The notes beneath the pieces are model-generated. The model did not search any database and was not told where the DNA came from. It saw nothing but the letters and a program-made list of their open reading frames with translations. A DNA stretch of 64,000 nucleotides from Pseudomonadota bacterium (GTDB lineage: Bacteria; Pseudomonadota; Alphaproteobacteria; Reyranellales; Reyranellaceae): assembly GCA_023386865.1 (NCBI GenBank), contig JAEWIV010000191.1, positions 12,948-76,947 on the forward strand, written 5' to 3'. Shown one piece after another: positions 38,697 through 46,124 of this stretch (positions are counted from its first letter, which is position 1; every line of letters starts with the position of its first letter). The translations under genes and the position numbers were made by a program.

Positions 38697-38915
38697 ATGG
38701 CCAAGGAAGACCTGATCGAGTTCACCGGTGTGGTGTCCGAGCTGCTGCCGAACGCGATGTTCCGGGTGAAGCTCGACAACGACCACACGATCCTCGCCCA
38801 TACGTCGGGCAAGATGCGCAAGAATCGCATTCGCGTGCTGGCAGGCGACCGCGTCACCGTCGAGATGACGCCCTACGACCTGACCAAGGGCCGCATCACC
38901 TTCCGTTTCAAGTAG
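38697..38915 (+). CDS. infA: Translation initiation factor IF-1
   Basis: This 72-residue S1/OB-fold protein is identical in length to E. coli IF-1. It starts [28 protein letters not shown] and ends with [13 protein letters not shown], both diagnostic (quoted in part: [13 protein letters not shown]). It binds the 30S A site during initiation. The maf gene starts 3 bases after its stop. A 140-base divergent gap separates it from the secreted-protein genes. Confidence 0.97.
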   Translation: MAKEDLIEFTGVVSELLPNAMFRVKLDNDHTILAHTSGKMRKNRIRVLAGDRVTVEMTPYDLTKGRITFRFK

Positions 38916-38918
38916 GCG

Positions 38919-39497
38919 TTGGGCGCCCAGCCGATCCCGCCGCTGATCCTCGCTTCCGCCTCGCCGCGTCGGCTCGACCTGCTGCGCCAAGTGGGCATCG
39001 AGCCCACCGAGATCGATCCCGCCCACATCGACGAGACGCCCGGCGCCGGCGAGCTGCCGCGCGCCTATGCGCTGCGCATGGCCAGGGCGAAGCTTGCAGC
39101 GGTCGCCGTCCGCCGTCCGCACATGGTCGTGCTGGCGGCCGACAGCGTCGTGGTCTGCGGCCGGCGCATCCTGCCCAAGGCCGAGACCGAAGCCGAGGGG
39201 CGCGCCTGCCTCGACCTGCTGTCGGGCCGCAGGCATCGCGTGCTGGGCGGCGTCGCCGGCGGTTCGCCCGATGGAACGGTGCGCACGCGGCTGGTCGAGA
39301 CCATCGTGCGTTTCAAGCGACTGGAGCCTGCCGAGATCGACGACTACATCGCGAGTGGCGAGTGGCGCGGCAAGGCGGGCGGCTATGCCATCCAGGGCCG
39401 CGCGGCGCGCTTCGTCAGCTTCATCTCCGGGTCTTACAGCAACGTCGTCGGCCTGCCGCTCTACGAGACGGTCGGTCTCCTGCGGGCTTCCTCGTGA
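38919..39497 (+). CDS. Maf-family nucleoside triphosphate pyrophosphatase
   Basis: The 192-residue protein has the Maf signature LILASASPRRLDLLRQVG near the start, AADSVVVCGRRILPKAE (catalytic Asp) and IQGRAARFVSFISGSYSNVVGLPLYET at the end. Maf proteins hydrolyse non-canonical nucleotides to monophosphates. The start is a TTG 3 bases after the infA stop; no ATG is suitable. Its stop overlaps the GTG of the RNase E/G gene. The infA - maf - RNase E/G - yacG order is conserved in alphaproteobacteria. Confidence 0.92.
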   Translation: MGAQPIPPLILASASPRRLDLLRQVGIEPTEIDPAHIDETPGAGELPRAYALRMARAKLAAVAVRRPHMVVLAADSVVVCGRRILPKAETEAEGRACLDLLSGRRHRVLGGVAGGSPDGTVRTRLVETIVRFKRLEPAEIDDYIASGEWRGKAGGYAIQGRAARFVSFISGSYSNVVGLPLYETVGLLRASS

Positions 39498-40681
39498 GCC
39501 GCATCGACCGTCTGATCTGCCACGTCATGCCCAACGCCTTTCTGATGGCGCTGGTCACGGCGGGCCGGCTGGTCGAGCTGCAGATCGTGCGCCGCGACAG
39601 GCCCTCGCGCGTCGAAGGCGTGTTCCTCGGCCGGCTCGAGCGGGTGATGCCGGAGCTCGATGCCGCCTTCGTCGACATCGGCATCGGCCGGTCCGCCTTC
39701 CTGCGTGCCGAGGATCGTGCCGGCATCGACGACTGGCCGCCGCCCGGCGCACCGTTGCTGGTGCAGGTGCGCAACGATGGCGAGGGCGAGAAGGGGCCGC
39801 GCGTCTCCATGAATATTGCCGTTACCGGACGCTACCTCGTCTACCATCCGGTCGGATCGGGCATCGGGTTCTCGCGCCGCATCGAGGGCGAAAGCGAGCG
39901 CGAGCGCCTGCGTGGCCATGTCGAAGGCCTGCTGGAGGGAGGCATCGTGCTGCGCACCGCCGCCCGCGGCGTCGGGCCCGACGTGCTGCGCGGGGATTCC
40001 GCCCAGATCATGGAGCGCTGGGAGCAGCTCCGCGCGCAGGCCCTCGCCGCGCAGCCGCCGGCCGACCTGTCGGCGCGCATCCCGGGCGAGCGCGATCCGA
40101 TCGCCCGCGCGTTGCGAGACCATGGCGCTGCGCTCGAGGAGGTGATCCTCGACGATCGCGGCATGGCGCGCACCCTGCAGGACGAGCTGGACCGCCTGGG
40201 CGAGAAGATCCGCGTGCGCTGGCACAACGGGGCGATGCCCGCTTTCGACATCGACGACGTCGAAGGCCAGATCGATACGGCACTCGCGCCGCGCATCGTG
40301 CTGGAGAGCGGGGTGGAGGTGTTGTTCGAGCCGGGCGAGACGCTGACCGCCATCGACGTCGACAGCGGCAGCGCCGGCGGCCGCCAGGGCCGCGCACCGC
40401 GACGGCCGGTCGAGGTCAACCTCGAGGCCGCACCGGCGATCGCCCAGCAGCTCCGCCTGCGCAATCTCGCGGGCGCCGTGGTGATCGACTTCGTCACCAT
40501 GCGCAGCACCTACGACCGCGACAAGGTGCAGGCAGCGCTCGCTGATGCCCTTGCCGACGACCCGGTGCCCACCCAGCTCTATGGCTTCACGCGGCTCGGC
40601 CACTTCGAGTTGACCCGCGCCCGGCGCGGCGCGACTCTGGCGGCCCAGCTCGAGGCACTGCAGCAAGACGCCGATGACTGA
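39494..40681 (+). CDS. Short ribonuclease E/G-family protein
   Basis: The 395-residue protein has an S1-like region ([28 protein letters not shown]) and RNase E/G catalytic elements. These include AIDVDSGS and [10 protein letters not shown], whose Asp residues match the two magnesium ligands of RNase E. It is shorter than RNase G (489) and has no CPxCxG zinc-link motif, so its quaternary structure must differ. The GTG at 39494 overlaps the maf stop; an internal ATG at 39527 is an alternative. It is probably an RNA-processing enzyme additional to the main RNase E. Confidence 0.85.
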   Translation: MSRIDRLICHVMPNAFLMALVTAGRLVELQIVRRDRPSRVEGVFLGRLERVMPELDAAFVDIGIGRSAFLRAEDRAGIDDWPPPGAPLLVQVRNDGEGEKGPRVSMNIAVTGRYLVYHPVGSGIGFSRRIEGESERERLRGHVEGLLEGGIVLRTAARGVGPDVLRGDSAQIMERWEQLRAQALAAQPPADLSARIPGERDPIARALRDHGAALEEVILDDRGMARTLQDELDRLGEKIRVRWHNGAMPAFDIDDVEGQIDTALAPRIVLESGVEVLFEPGETLTAIDVDSGSAGGRQGRAPRRPVEVNLEAAPAIAQQLRLRNLAGAVVIDFVTMRSTYDRDKVQAALADALADDPVPTQLYGFTRLGHFELTRARRGATLAAQLEALQQDADD

Positions 40682-40895
40682 ACGACCAATTCCGCTGCGC
40701 GCGGTGCGCACGGCCGCCAAATGCCCGGTTTGCCGCAAGGAGGTTGGCGCGGGGTATCGCCCCTTCTGCTCCAAACGCTGCGCCGACATCGACCTCGGGC
40801 GCTGGCTAAAGGAGGGCTACCGCATCGAGACCGACGAGGCCCCGCCCGACGAGGACCCGGGAGCCGGCCGCACGCCAACTGGACAGGAGCGCTGA
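40674..40895 (+). CDS. yacG: DNA gyrase inhibitor YacG, zinc protein
   Basis: The 73-residue protein has the YacG zinc site CPVCRKEV...[17 protein letters not shown] (Cys-x2-Cys and Cys-x3-Cys) and an acidic, disordered tail. E. coli YacG binds gyrase B and inhibits its ATPase. The ATG overlaps the RNase E/G gene end by 8 bases, and tRNA-Phe follows 33 bases after the stop. Confidence 0.92.
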   Translation: MTERPIPLRAVRTAAKCPVCRKEVGAGYRPFCSKRCADIDLGRWLKEGYRIETDEAPPDEDPGAGRTPTGQER

Positions 40896-40928
40896 CGCGT
40901 CCTATAAGCCCCGCCGCCAACACGGCGC

Positions 40929-41004
40929 GCCCAGGTAGCTCAGTTGGTAGAGCATGCGACTGAAAATCGCAGTGTCGGTGGTTCGATCCCGCCCCTGGGC
41001 ACCA
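40929..41004 (+). tRNA. tRNA-Phe (GAA)
   Basis: The 76-base cloverleaf has acceptor GCCCAGG / CCTGGGC, D-arm GCTC-AGTTGGTA-GAGC, anticodon stem TGCGA/TCGCA with loop CTGAAAA (anticodon GAA), T-arm and encoded ACCA. Its last 36 bases before the final A (40968-41003) recur with 3 mismatches at 42990-43025, suggesting use as an integration site. Confidence 0.97.
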
Positions 41005-41351
41005 TTTCCAAAGTATGCGCCAGCTTGAAACTACTGGCTTCGACGCCGTGTGGATGAACTCACGGCGCCGCCGCCTGGACGTTCCTGGTCCCGGCCAGCG
41101 TAGACGCCTGGGTGAGCAGCGCGACCGCGGGGACCAAGGTCTCGTCGTGGGCGGCATCGCGGGGTAATTGGCTTCGTGCGCTCGCGTTCAGGCTTCTCGT
41201 CGGCTCGACGAACCTCCAAGGCCCTGCAAATCGTCCTCGCTTTCCGGGAGTTCCGCACCGCCGTTTGCTCCAGAAGTGGACTTACGTGGAGCGAAGCATG
41301 TGCGCCGTCGAAGCAACCGCCGCGCCATGCTCCTGCGATGCTATCGCCGCC
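41005..41351. other. Gene-free stretch after tRNA-Phe
   Basis: These 347 bases form the left part of the segment bounded by the tRNA-Phe 3' end and its copy. Several short open frames exist on both strands, but none has a ribosome site, a hydrophobic or conserved pattern, or a partner in the surroundings. No integrase fragment was recognised. It may be decayed mobile-element DNA. Confidence 0.4.
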
Positions 41352-41471
41352 TCAGGAGTAATGCGCCAGGTAGGAAAGGAACGTGAGGCCGAGTACGACA
41401 CTCGGGCCGACCACCAGGCTGAGCACCAGCAACTCTTGATCCAGATCATTGCCGTGGGCGATCCGTACCAT
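41352..41471 (-). CDS. Small single-pass membrane protein (39 residues)
   Basis: An ATG at 41471 preceded by AAGGGGACCCT opens a 39-residue frame. It has a polar N-terminus (MVRIAHGNDLDQE) and one strongly hydrophobic helix (LLVLSLVVGPSVVLGLTFL), ending SYLAHYS and TGA. The good ribosome site and clean membrane segment favour a real gene. No family is recognised. It lies in the segment between the tRNA-Phe copies. Confidence 0.45.
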   Translation of the reverse strand: MVRIAHGNDLDQELLVLSLVVGPSVVLGLTFLSYLAHYS

Positions 41472-41628
41472 AGGGTCCCCTTGACCAACGCGCTTTGCGG
41501 CGTTCGCTGAGAAGAGGATGGAGCATTCTAGAGCGCAGGGCAGTGCAGAGTACGCCTTGCAAAGTGTTGATAAAGATCAGCGATTTTTTCGCTAGCAGCC
41601 ATAAACTTTTCATACGACGGGAAGAACA

Positions 41629-41826
41629 ATGGCCGCTCAACGCAACTCCAGAAGGCCGAGACCTCCCTTGAGAATTGGCAGCCTCTGGACATCAAAATAT
41701 TGGTGCGACCGGGCGGAAGAAGCCTGGACGAAAGCGGCCGAGATGAAGGATCCGCATGCCAAGGCGACCATGACGCAATTGGCCGAGATGTATCAGCGGT
41801 TGGCGGAGCGTCAAACTTCGAACTGA
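41629..41826 (+). CDS. Small conserved hypothetical protein (65 residues)
   Basis: The 65-residue protein has a basic, proline-rich N-terminus and the pattern KYWCDRAEEAWTKAAEMKDPHAKATM followed by AEMYQRLAERQ. This alternating helix pattern (YW-x-x-RA-E-E-A....M-D-P-x-A..M-x-x-A-x-x-Y-x-x-LA) is common in small proteins of unknown function in Bradyrhizobium-type alphaproteobacteria. A GGGAAGAACA site precedes the ATG. It lies in the islet beside tRNA-Phe. Confidence 0.65.
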   Translation: MAAQRNSRRPRPPLRIGSLWTSKYWCDRAEEAWTKAAEMKDPHAKATMTQLAEMYQRLAERQTSN

Positions 41827-41841
41827 ACTTTCTGGCGTCCT

Positions 41842-42036
41842 CTATTGGAATGTGCATTTTGCGCCGGTGGGTCGAAGCTGGCTCACGCCAAGGAAACCGT
41901 CCTGGTTGTCGACGAATCTCGGCATCCCGCTTTCGCCGGGGCAGGGATACGCCATTTCGACCGGCACCGGGTGACGCGCCATTACTTGCCGGGGGGCCGG
42001 CGTGCACGCCGAGAGGCTGAGCGCTAGCAAGGCCAT
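41842..42036 (-). CDS. Possible small lipoprotein, start uncertain
   Basis: The frame reads MALLALSLSACTPAPRQVMA and then a short Cys- and Pro-containing mature part, ending TGAKCTFQ and TAG (64 residues from the ATG at 42036). LSAC is a good lipobox, but the pre-Cys segment is only 10 residues from this ATG, shorter than working signal peptides. An upstream non-ATG start or 5' decay is likely. The frame stays open to 42162 without an obvious ribosome site. It may be a decaying gene. Confidence 0.35.
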   Translation of the reverse strand: MALLALSLSACTPAPRQVMARHPVPVEMAYPCPGESGMPRFVDNQDGFLGVSQLRPTGAKCTFQ

Positions 42037-42304
42037 CCGAATAATGTCTGACGGCGTTTCTACGCGACGTTGCGCCGACAACGGCGTGAGGCAAAGGATG
42101 TTCTCAGTCGTTTCCACCACGCTGGCATAACCACCCGTCGTCGCGGCAGTTGCTTCCGGCAATTGAAAAAGTCTCCGGGCCCCACCAGTGAAACGCTGAA
42201 CGGGAAAATTCCGGGAATTGATCTATCGCAAACTTATTTGCCCAAGCCCGTATTTAATCGCCTCTCGGCCGGCACTACGCGGGTCAAACCGAGGGGAAAC
42301 ACAC

Positions 42305-42928
42305 ATGCTGAAAAAGTTCCTGATTGCGTCGGCAGCTGGGCTGCTGCTGGCGGCATGCCAAGAACAGCCGACGCAGTTGACCAGCCCGCCGCCCGCGGCG
42401 CCTCGGCCGCAGGCCTTCACGGTGTACTTCGACACCAATCAATCGACGTTGTCGGCCGAGGCGACCGAGACGGTTGCTCAGGCCGCAGCTGCCTTCAAGC
42501 AGGGCGGGACCGCTGTAGCCGTGCGTGGCCACACCGACACGGTCGGCAATGCGGAGTACAACCTGCAGCTCTCCCTGCGGCGCGCCGCTTCCGCGAAGGA
42601 AGCACTGCAGCGCAACGGCGTACCGGCGGCGGCGATTCTGACGGGCGGCGTGGGCGAGCAAGACCTGCCGGTCCCCACCGCCGACCAAGTCCCGGAACGG
42701 CGCAACCGCAGCGTCGACATCGCCATCTCAAGGCGGGCGCTGATGAGCGACAAGGACTATTGCGCCGCGCTCGCCAAGAAGTGGCGTGAGTATACCCGGA
42801 CGGATGCATCTGGTCCGGCCCCGCAGGCGATCGCCAAGTGCAATGCCGGAGATTACGCTGCGGGCATCACGACGCTGGAGACGATACTGACCAATGACAA
42901 GGTCGTATTGCCGTCGCGTTATCTGTAG
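42305..42928 (+). CDS. OmpA-family outer-membrane lipoprotein
   Basis: The 207-residue protein has a lipoprotein signal (MLKKFLIASAAGLLLAAC, lipid Cys18) and a short Pro/Thr linker. An OmpA-type peptidoglycan-binding domain follows: FTVYFDTNQSTLSAEATETV, VRGHTDTVGNAEYNLQLSLRRA and QVPERRNRSVDIAI. The Asp and Arg for diaminopimelate binding are in HTDTVG and NRSVDI. A C-terminal extension of about 60 residues contains two Cys (DYCAALAKK; IAKCNAGDYAAGI). It probably tethers the outer membrane to the wall. It lies inside the tRNA-Phe-bounded segment. Confidence 0.85.
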   Translation: MLKKFLIASAAGLLLAACQEQPTQLTSPPPAAPRPQAFTVYFDTNQSTLSAEATETVAQAAAAFKQGGTAVAVRGHTDTVGNAEYNLQLSLRRAASAKEALQRNGVPAAAILTGGVGEQDLPVPTADQVPERRNRSVDIAISRRALMSDKDYCAALAKKWREYTRTDASGPAPQAIAKCNAGDYAAGITTLETILTNDKVVLPSRYL

Positions 42929-42955
42929 CTAATCCGGCACGAGTAAATTGAGGAA

Positions 42956-42987
42956 GGCGGTCCTTCTGCGAGGACCGCCCTCTTCGT
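42956..42987 (+). terminator. Probable terminator after the OmpA-family gene
   Basis: A perfect 9-base stem GGCGGTCCT / AGGACCGCC with loop TCTGCG is followed by CTCTTCGT, 27 bases after the stop. The T-run is short, so efficiency is uncertain. Confidence 0.65.
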
Positions 42988-42989
42988 GC

Positions 42990-43025
42990 CGCAGTGTCGG
43001 TGGCTCGATCCGGCGCCTGGGCACC
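42990..43025 (+). repeat. Imperfect direct copy of the tRNA-Phe 3' end (putative att site)
   Basis: These 36 bases match 40968-41003 (the 3' half of tRNA-Phe through the CC of CCA) at 33 positions. The core CGCAGTGTCGGTGG and the end CCTGGGCACC are exact. The acceptor, D and anticodon parts are missing, so it is not a tRNA gene. Same orientation and 2022-base spacing fit attL/attR left by a tRNA-targeting integration. Confidence 0.75.
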
Positions 43026-43053
43026 GCTCCTCCGGCGGCACTGCCGCTGTCGG

Positions 43054-44079
43054 TCAAAACCCTGCAAAGAGGCCGGGGTCGTACTGCTTGTTCTTGGTGT
43101 AGGTCTGCATCAGCGAATTGATGTCGTTCAGCTGCTTCTTCAGATCCTCGAGGAACGGAGCGAGGTCGCCGTACTTCGCCCTTGCGGAGCCGGTGATCGA
43201 GCCGGGGCGATAATCCTGCGAGTGGGCCGACTGGTACTTGATCATCGCCTTGTAGACGTCGTCGATCATGGCGAGGATGTCCTGCTCGGATTGCCTGAGC
43301 TGGTTGGCGGTGTGGGCGTAGCAGTCGTCGATGTTCGTCTTGCGCTTGCACTCGGCCATGATGATCTTGAAGGGATAGACTCGCCAGGGGTCGGCGCCCC
43401 AGGAGCCGTCGAACGGCGGCGGCTTGCCGCCGGTCATCTCCTTGCGCTTGTGCTCGAACTGGACCTGGACATAGAGCGCGACGAGCTTGCGGTTGTAGTG
43501 CCAGAGCTCGAGGAACTTGGGATAGCCGAGGCGGCGCGCGACGGCAGCCCAGTCGGCGATTCGCTTCTTGCGGTCGCCGCTCCATTTGGGTTCGTCGCCG
43601 GCCTGCTCGACCCAGTCGAGCACGCGGTTCGCGAGGTTCTCCTCCGACTGCTGGACGACGGCAGGGGAGGCCTCGACCACTTCCGTGTCGCCGGTGATCG
43701 GGATATGGGCGAACTGTACCGCCATCATGTAGCGCTTGGTCGGCTCGGCGTGCTTGCGGCGATAGAGGGCGGCAGCGAGGCGCACCTTGGCGCCCTCCTT
43801 GATGCCGAGGTCGCGGAGATCCTTGTGGATCTTCTGGAGGTCGCCGGTCGAGCGCACGAGGCCGCGGGCAAATACGCCGCCGTCGCTGCGATAGACGATG
43901 TAGTGCCTCAGCTCATGTGCCGACGACCAGGCGAATTTGTCGAAGCTCGCCGAGAAGGCCGGGTTCATGATGATTTCCTGCCGCGGCAGGATGGGTTGCC
44001 AGCCCTGGGCGATATGCATCTGCATGCGCCGCCGGAACTCTTCCAGCGGCATGAAATCGGTACGCACCGGAGGCGCCAT
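43054..44079 (-). CDS. Hypothetical protein (341 residues)
   Basis: The 341-residue protein has no signal peptide or membrane helix. The first half has possible domain features (MPLEEFRRRMQMHIAQGWQPILPRQEI; SAHELRHYIVYRSDGGVFARGL), and the second half is helical and Lys-rich (RKKRIADWAAVARRLGYPKFLELWHYN; MAECKRKTNIDDCYAHTANQLRQSEQDI). I do not recognise it. It ends 28 bases from the tRNA-Phe 3'-end copy and points toward it, so it may be just outside the islet or part of a larger accessory region. Confidence 0.65.
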   Translation of the reverse strand: MAPPVRTDFMPLEEFRRRMQMHIAQGWQPILPRQEIIMNPAFSASFDKFAWSSAHELRHYIVYRSDGGVFARGLVRSTGDLQKIHKDLRDLGIKEGAKVRLAAALYRRKHAEPTKRYMMAVQFAHIPITGDTEVVEASPAVVQQSEENLANRVLDWVEQAGDEPKWSGDRKKRIADWAAVARRLGYPKFLELWHYNRKLVALYVQVQFEHKRKEMTGGKPPPFDGSWGADPWRVYPFKIIMAECKRKTNIDDCYAHTANQLRQSEQDILAMIDDVYKAMIKYQSAHSQDYRPGSITGSARAKYGDLAPFLEDLKKQLNDINSLMQTYTKNKQYDPGLFAGF

Positions 44080-44203
44080 TCTTCACTCCTGTCGTTCCCC
44101 GCCCTTTCAGCCCTCTTCCCACTTGTCGCCCAGGGCAGAGCATAGACAGGTGACTGCAGACCGTCTGTGACGTTTGCCACAGCTAGCCCGGCGCGTCGTC
44201 GAC

Positions 44204-46087
44204 CTACGCCCTGGCGGAAACGCCAAGCTTCTCGAGGGCAGCCGCGATGTCTTTCGGCTGATACGGCTTCTCGACGATTTGGACCAGAGACGCGGTCGAC
44301 CAACGTTCGCGCACGGCCCCGTCGGCATAGCCGGTCGCCAGAATGACCGGCAGCTGGGGCCGCGCATCGCGCATTTGCCGGATCACCTCGCCGCCCGGCC
44401 GGTCGGGCAGTCCCAGATCGACGATGGCGGCGGACACGGCTTCGCCGAGATCGACGAACTTCGCCAGTGCCTCGCTGCCGGTGCCGGCCTGCTCGACCTG
44501 GTGGCCCAGCTCCTCGAGGGTTTCGACGAGGAGCATTCGGACCAGGAACTCGTCCTCGACGACGAGGATGCAGCCGGCGGCCGTGCTCTGTGGCCGGTCC
44601 AACACCTCCCGCAGCCGGGCCGCCAGGGCGTCGAACGTGAAAGGCTTTGAAAGCAGATCGATGCCCGGGTCGAGCCGGCCATGGTGCAGCAGAGCGCTCG
44701 CCGCATACGCCGTCGTGATTATCGCGCTCAGCGAGGGTCGAAGGCGGCGTGCTCGTTCGATGAGCTCCTTGCCGTCCATGTCGCCGGGGAGGCCGAGATC
44801 GGTGAACAAGAGGCGGATGGCCGGTTCGCGCGCCATGATTTCCAGGGCGGCGGTGGCATCGCCCGCCTCGAGGACCGCGTAGCCCAGGTCACGCAGGCTG
44901 CCGACCGTGTAGCTGCGGACGTCGTCGTCGTCTTCCACGACGAGGATCGTCTCGCCGGGCCTCCCCTGCACCGGCGCCGCTGGAGGCCCCGAGCTTTCAT
45001 CCGTCGCCGGGGCGACGTGCCTCGCTTCGGACTTCGGCAGATAGATCCTGGCCGTCGTACCAACACCCGGCTCGCTGTGAAGGACGATACCGCCGCCGCT
45101 CTGGGTCGCAAAGCCGTAGACCTGGCTCAGCCCGAGGCCGGTGCCCCTTCCTCCCTTGGTCGTGAAGAACGGCTCGAACACGTGCTGCAGCACATCCGAC
45201 GACATGCCGACGCCCGAATCGGCAACAGAGATCTGGACATAGGCGCCAAGCCGCAAACCGGACCGGTTGGCCGTTTGCTGGGAGTCGAGTTGGACATTTT
45301 CTGTCTCGATCCTCAGCTCGCCCCCCGAGGGCATGGCATCGCGTGCGTTGACTGCCAGGTTGAGGATGGCCGCCTCGAGCTCGGTGGGGTCGACATCCAC
45401 CGGCCAGAGACCGGTCGATGGCACCGTTCGCACACGGATGCCCTCGCCCAGAGTGCGCTGCAGCAGGTCCGACATGCCGGAAACCAGGAGATTGACGTCG
45501 GTGATTCTCGGCTCCAGTGCCTTGCGCCGCGCAAAAGCCAGCAGTTTTTCCGTGAGACCGGCGGCGCGCCGTGCGCCGCGAGTCGCATTCTCGAGAGCCA
45601 GCGAAACCGCGGCCTCGTCGATCGCCCGCTTCCTTTGGGCGTTTTCGAGGTTGCCCAGCACGACCGTCAGCAGGTTGTTGAAATCGTGGGCGATGCCGGC
45701 CGTCAGGCGGCCGACGGCCTCTATTCTGGCGGCGTGACTCAGACGCTCTTCCATGGCCTTTCGAGCCGAGATATCGCGCAGGGTTGCGAGTCGGGCGGGC
45801 CGGTGTCGCCAGGTCGTCTCGACCACCCTGACCTCCGCTTCGATCCGACCGCCATCGGGCCTGTGGATGGTGACCTCGGCGGTCTCGCCGGCCGTTATCG
45901 GAACGCCGATCGGCGAGCCGACCAGGTATCTCGGTGGGCGGCCGAAGATATGCTCGGCTGCGGGATTGGCGAACAGCACGACGCCTTCTTCGTCCACCAC
46001 CAGGATGCCGTCGGCGTTCCGCTCGACGAGGAAGCGGACCTCCGCCTGGTCGAGGCTGGTACCGGAATTGCCAGTCATCATGCTCAT
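44204..46087 (-). CDS. PAS hybrid histidine kinase with two receiver domains, next to kaiBC
   Basis: The 627-residue soluble protein has a PAS domain (about 15-105: RNADGILVVDEEGVVLFANPAAEHIFG), a HisKA domain with GRLTAGIAHDFNNLLTVVLG (His134), and an ATPase domain (NLAVNARDAMPSGG; ADSGVGM; GRGTGLGLSQVYG). Two complete receivers follow (ILVVEDDDDV with FTDLGLPGDMDG; ILVVEDEFLV with IVDLGLPDRPGG). The tandem receivers have no output domain. It is 37 bases downstream of kaiC in the same direction, so it is probably in the KaiB-KaiC operon and may read or set the KaiC state. The chosen start at 46087 (MSMMTGN) lacks a strong ribosome site. Confidence 0.85.
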   Translation of the reverse strand: MSMMTGNSGTSLDQAEVRFLVERNADGILVVDEEGVVLFANPAAEHIFGRPPRYLVGSPIGVPITAGETAEVTIHRPDGGRIEAEVRVVETTWRHRPARLATLRDISARKAMEERLSHAARIEAVGRLTAGIAHDFNNLLTVVLGNLENAQRKRAIDEAAVSLALENATRGARRAAGLTEKLLAFARRKALEPRITDVNLLVSGMSDLLQRTLGEGIRVRTVPSTGLWPVDVDPTELEAAILNLAVNARDAMPSGGELRIETENVQLDSQQTANRSGLRLGAYVQISVADSGVGMSSDVLQHVFEPFFTTKGGRGTGLGLSQVYGFATQSGGGIVLHSEPGVGTTARIYLPKSEARHVAPATDESSGPPAAPVQGRPGETILVVEDDDDVRSYTVGSLRDLGYAVLEAGDATAALEIMAREPAIRLLFTDLGLPGDMDGKELIERARRLRPSLSAIITTAYAASALLHHGRLDPGIDLLSKPFTFDALAARLREVLDRPQSTAAGCILVVEDEFLVRMLLVETLEELGHQVEQAGTGSEALAKFVDLGEAVSAAIVDLGLPDRPGGEVIRQMRDARPQLPVILATGYADGAVRERWSTASLVQIVEKPYQPKDIAAALEKLGVSARA

Positions 46088-46124
46088 CGTGCCGGCCCTG
46101 CAGTGCGGCGTGCCATCTGCGCCG

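Noticed and set aside
41112..41510. Plus-strand frame of 132 codons in the islet
   Set aside because: No ribosome site, no domain or membrane pattern, and it overlaps the better-supported 39-residue minus-strand gene.
42990..43025. A second tRNA-Phe gene
   Set aside because: Only the 3' half is present; the acceptor 5' strand, D-arm and anticodon arm are absent, so it is called a repeat.
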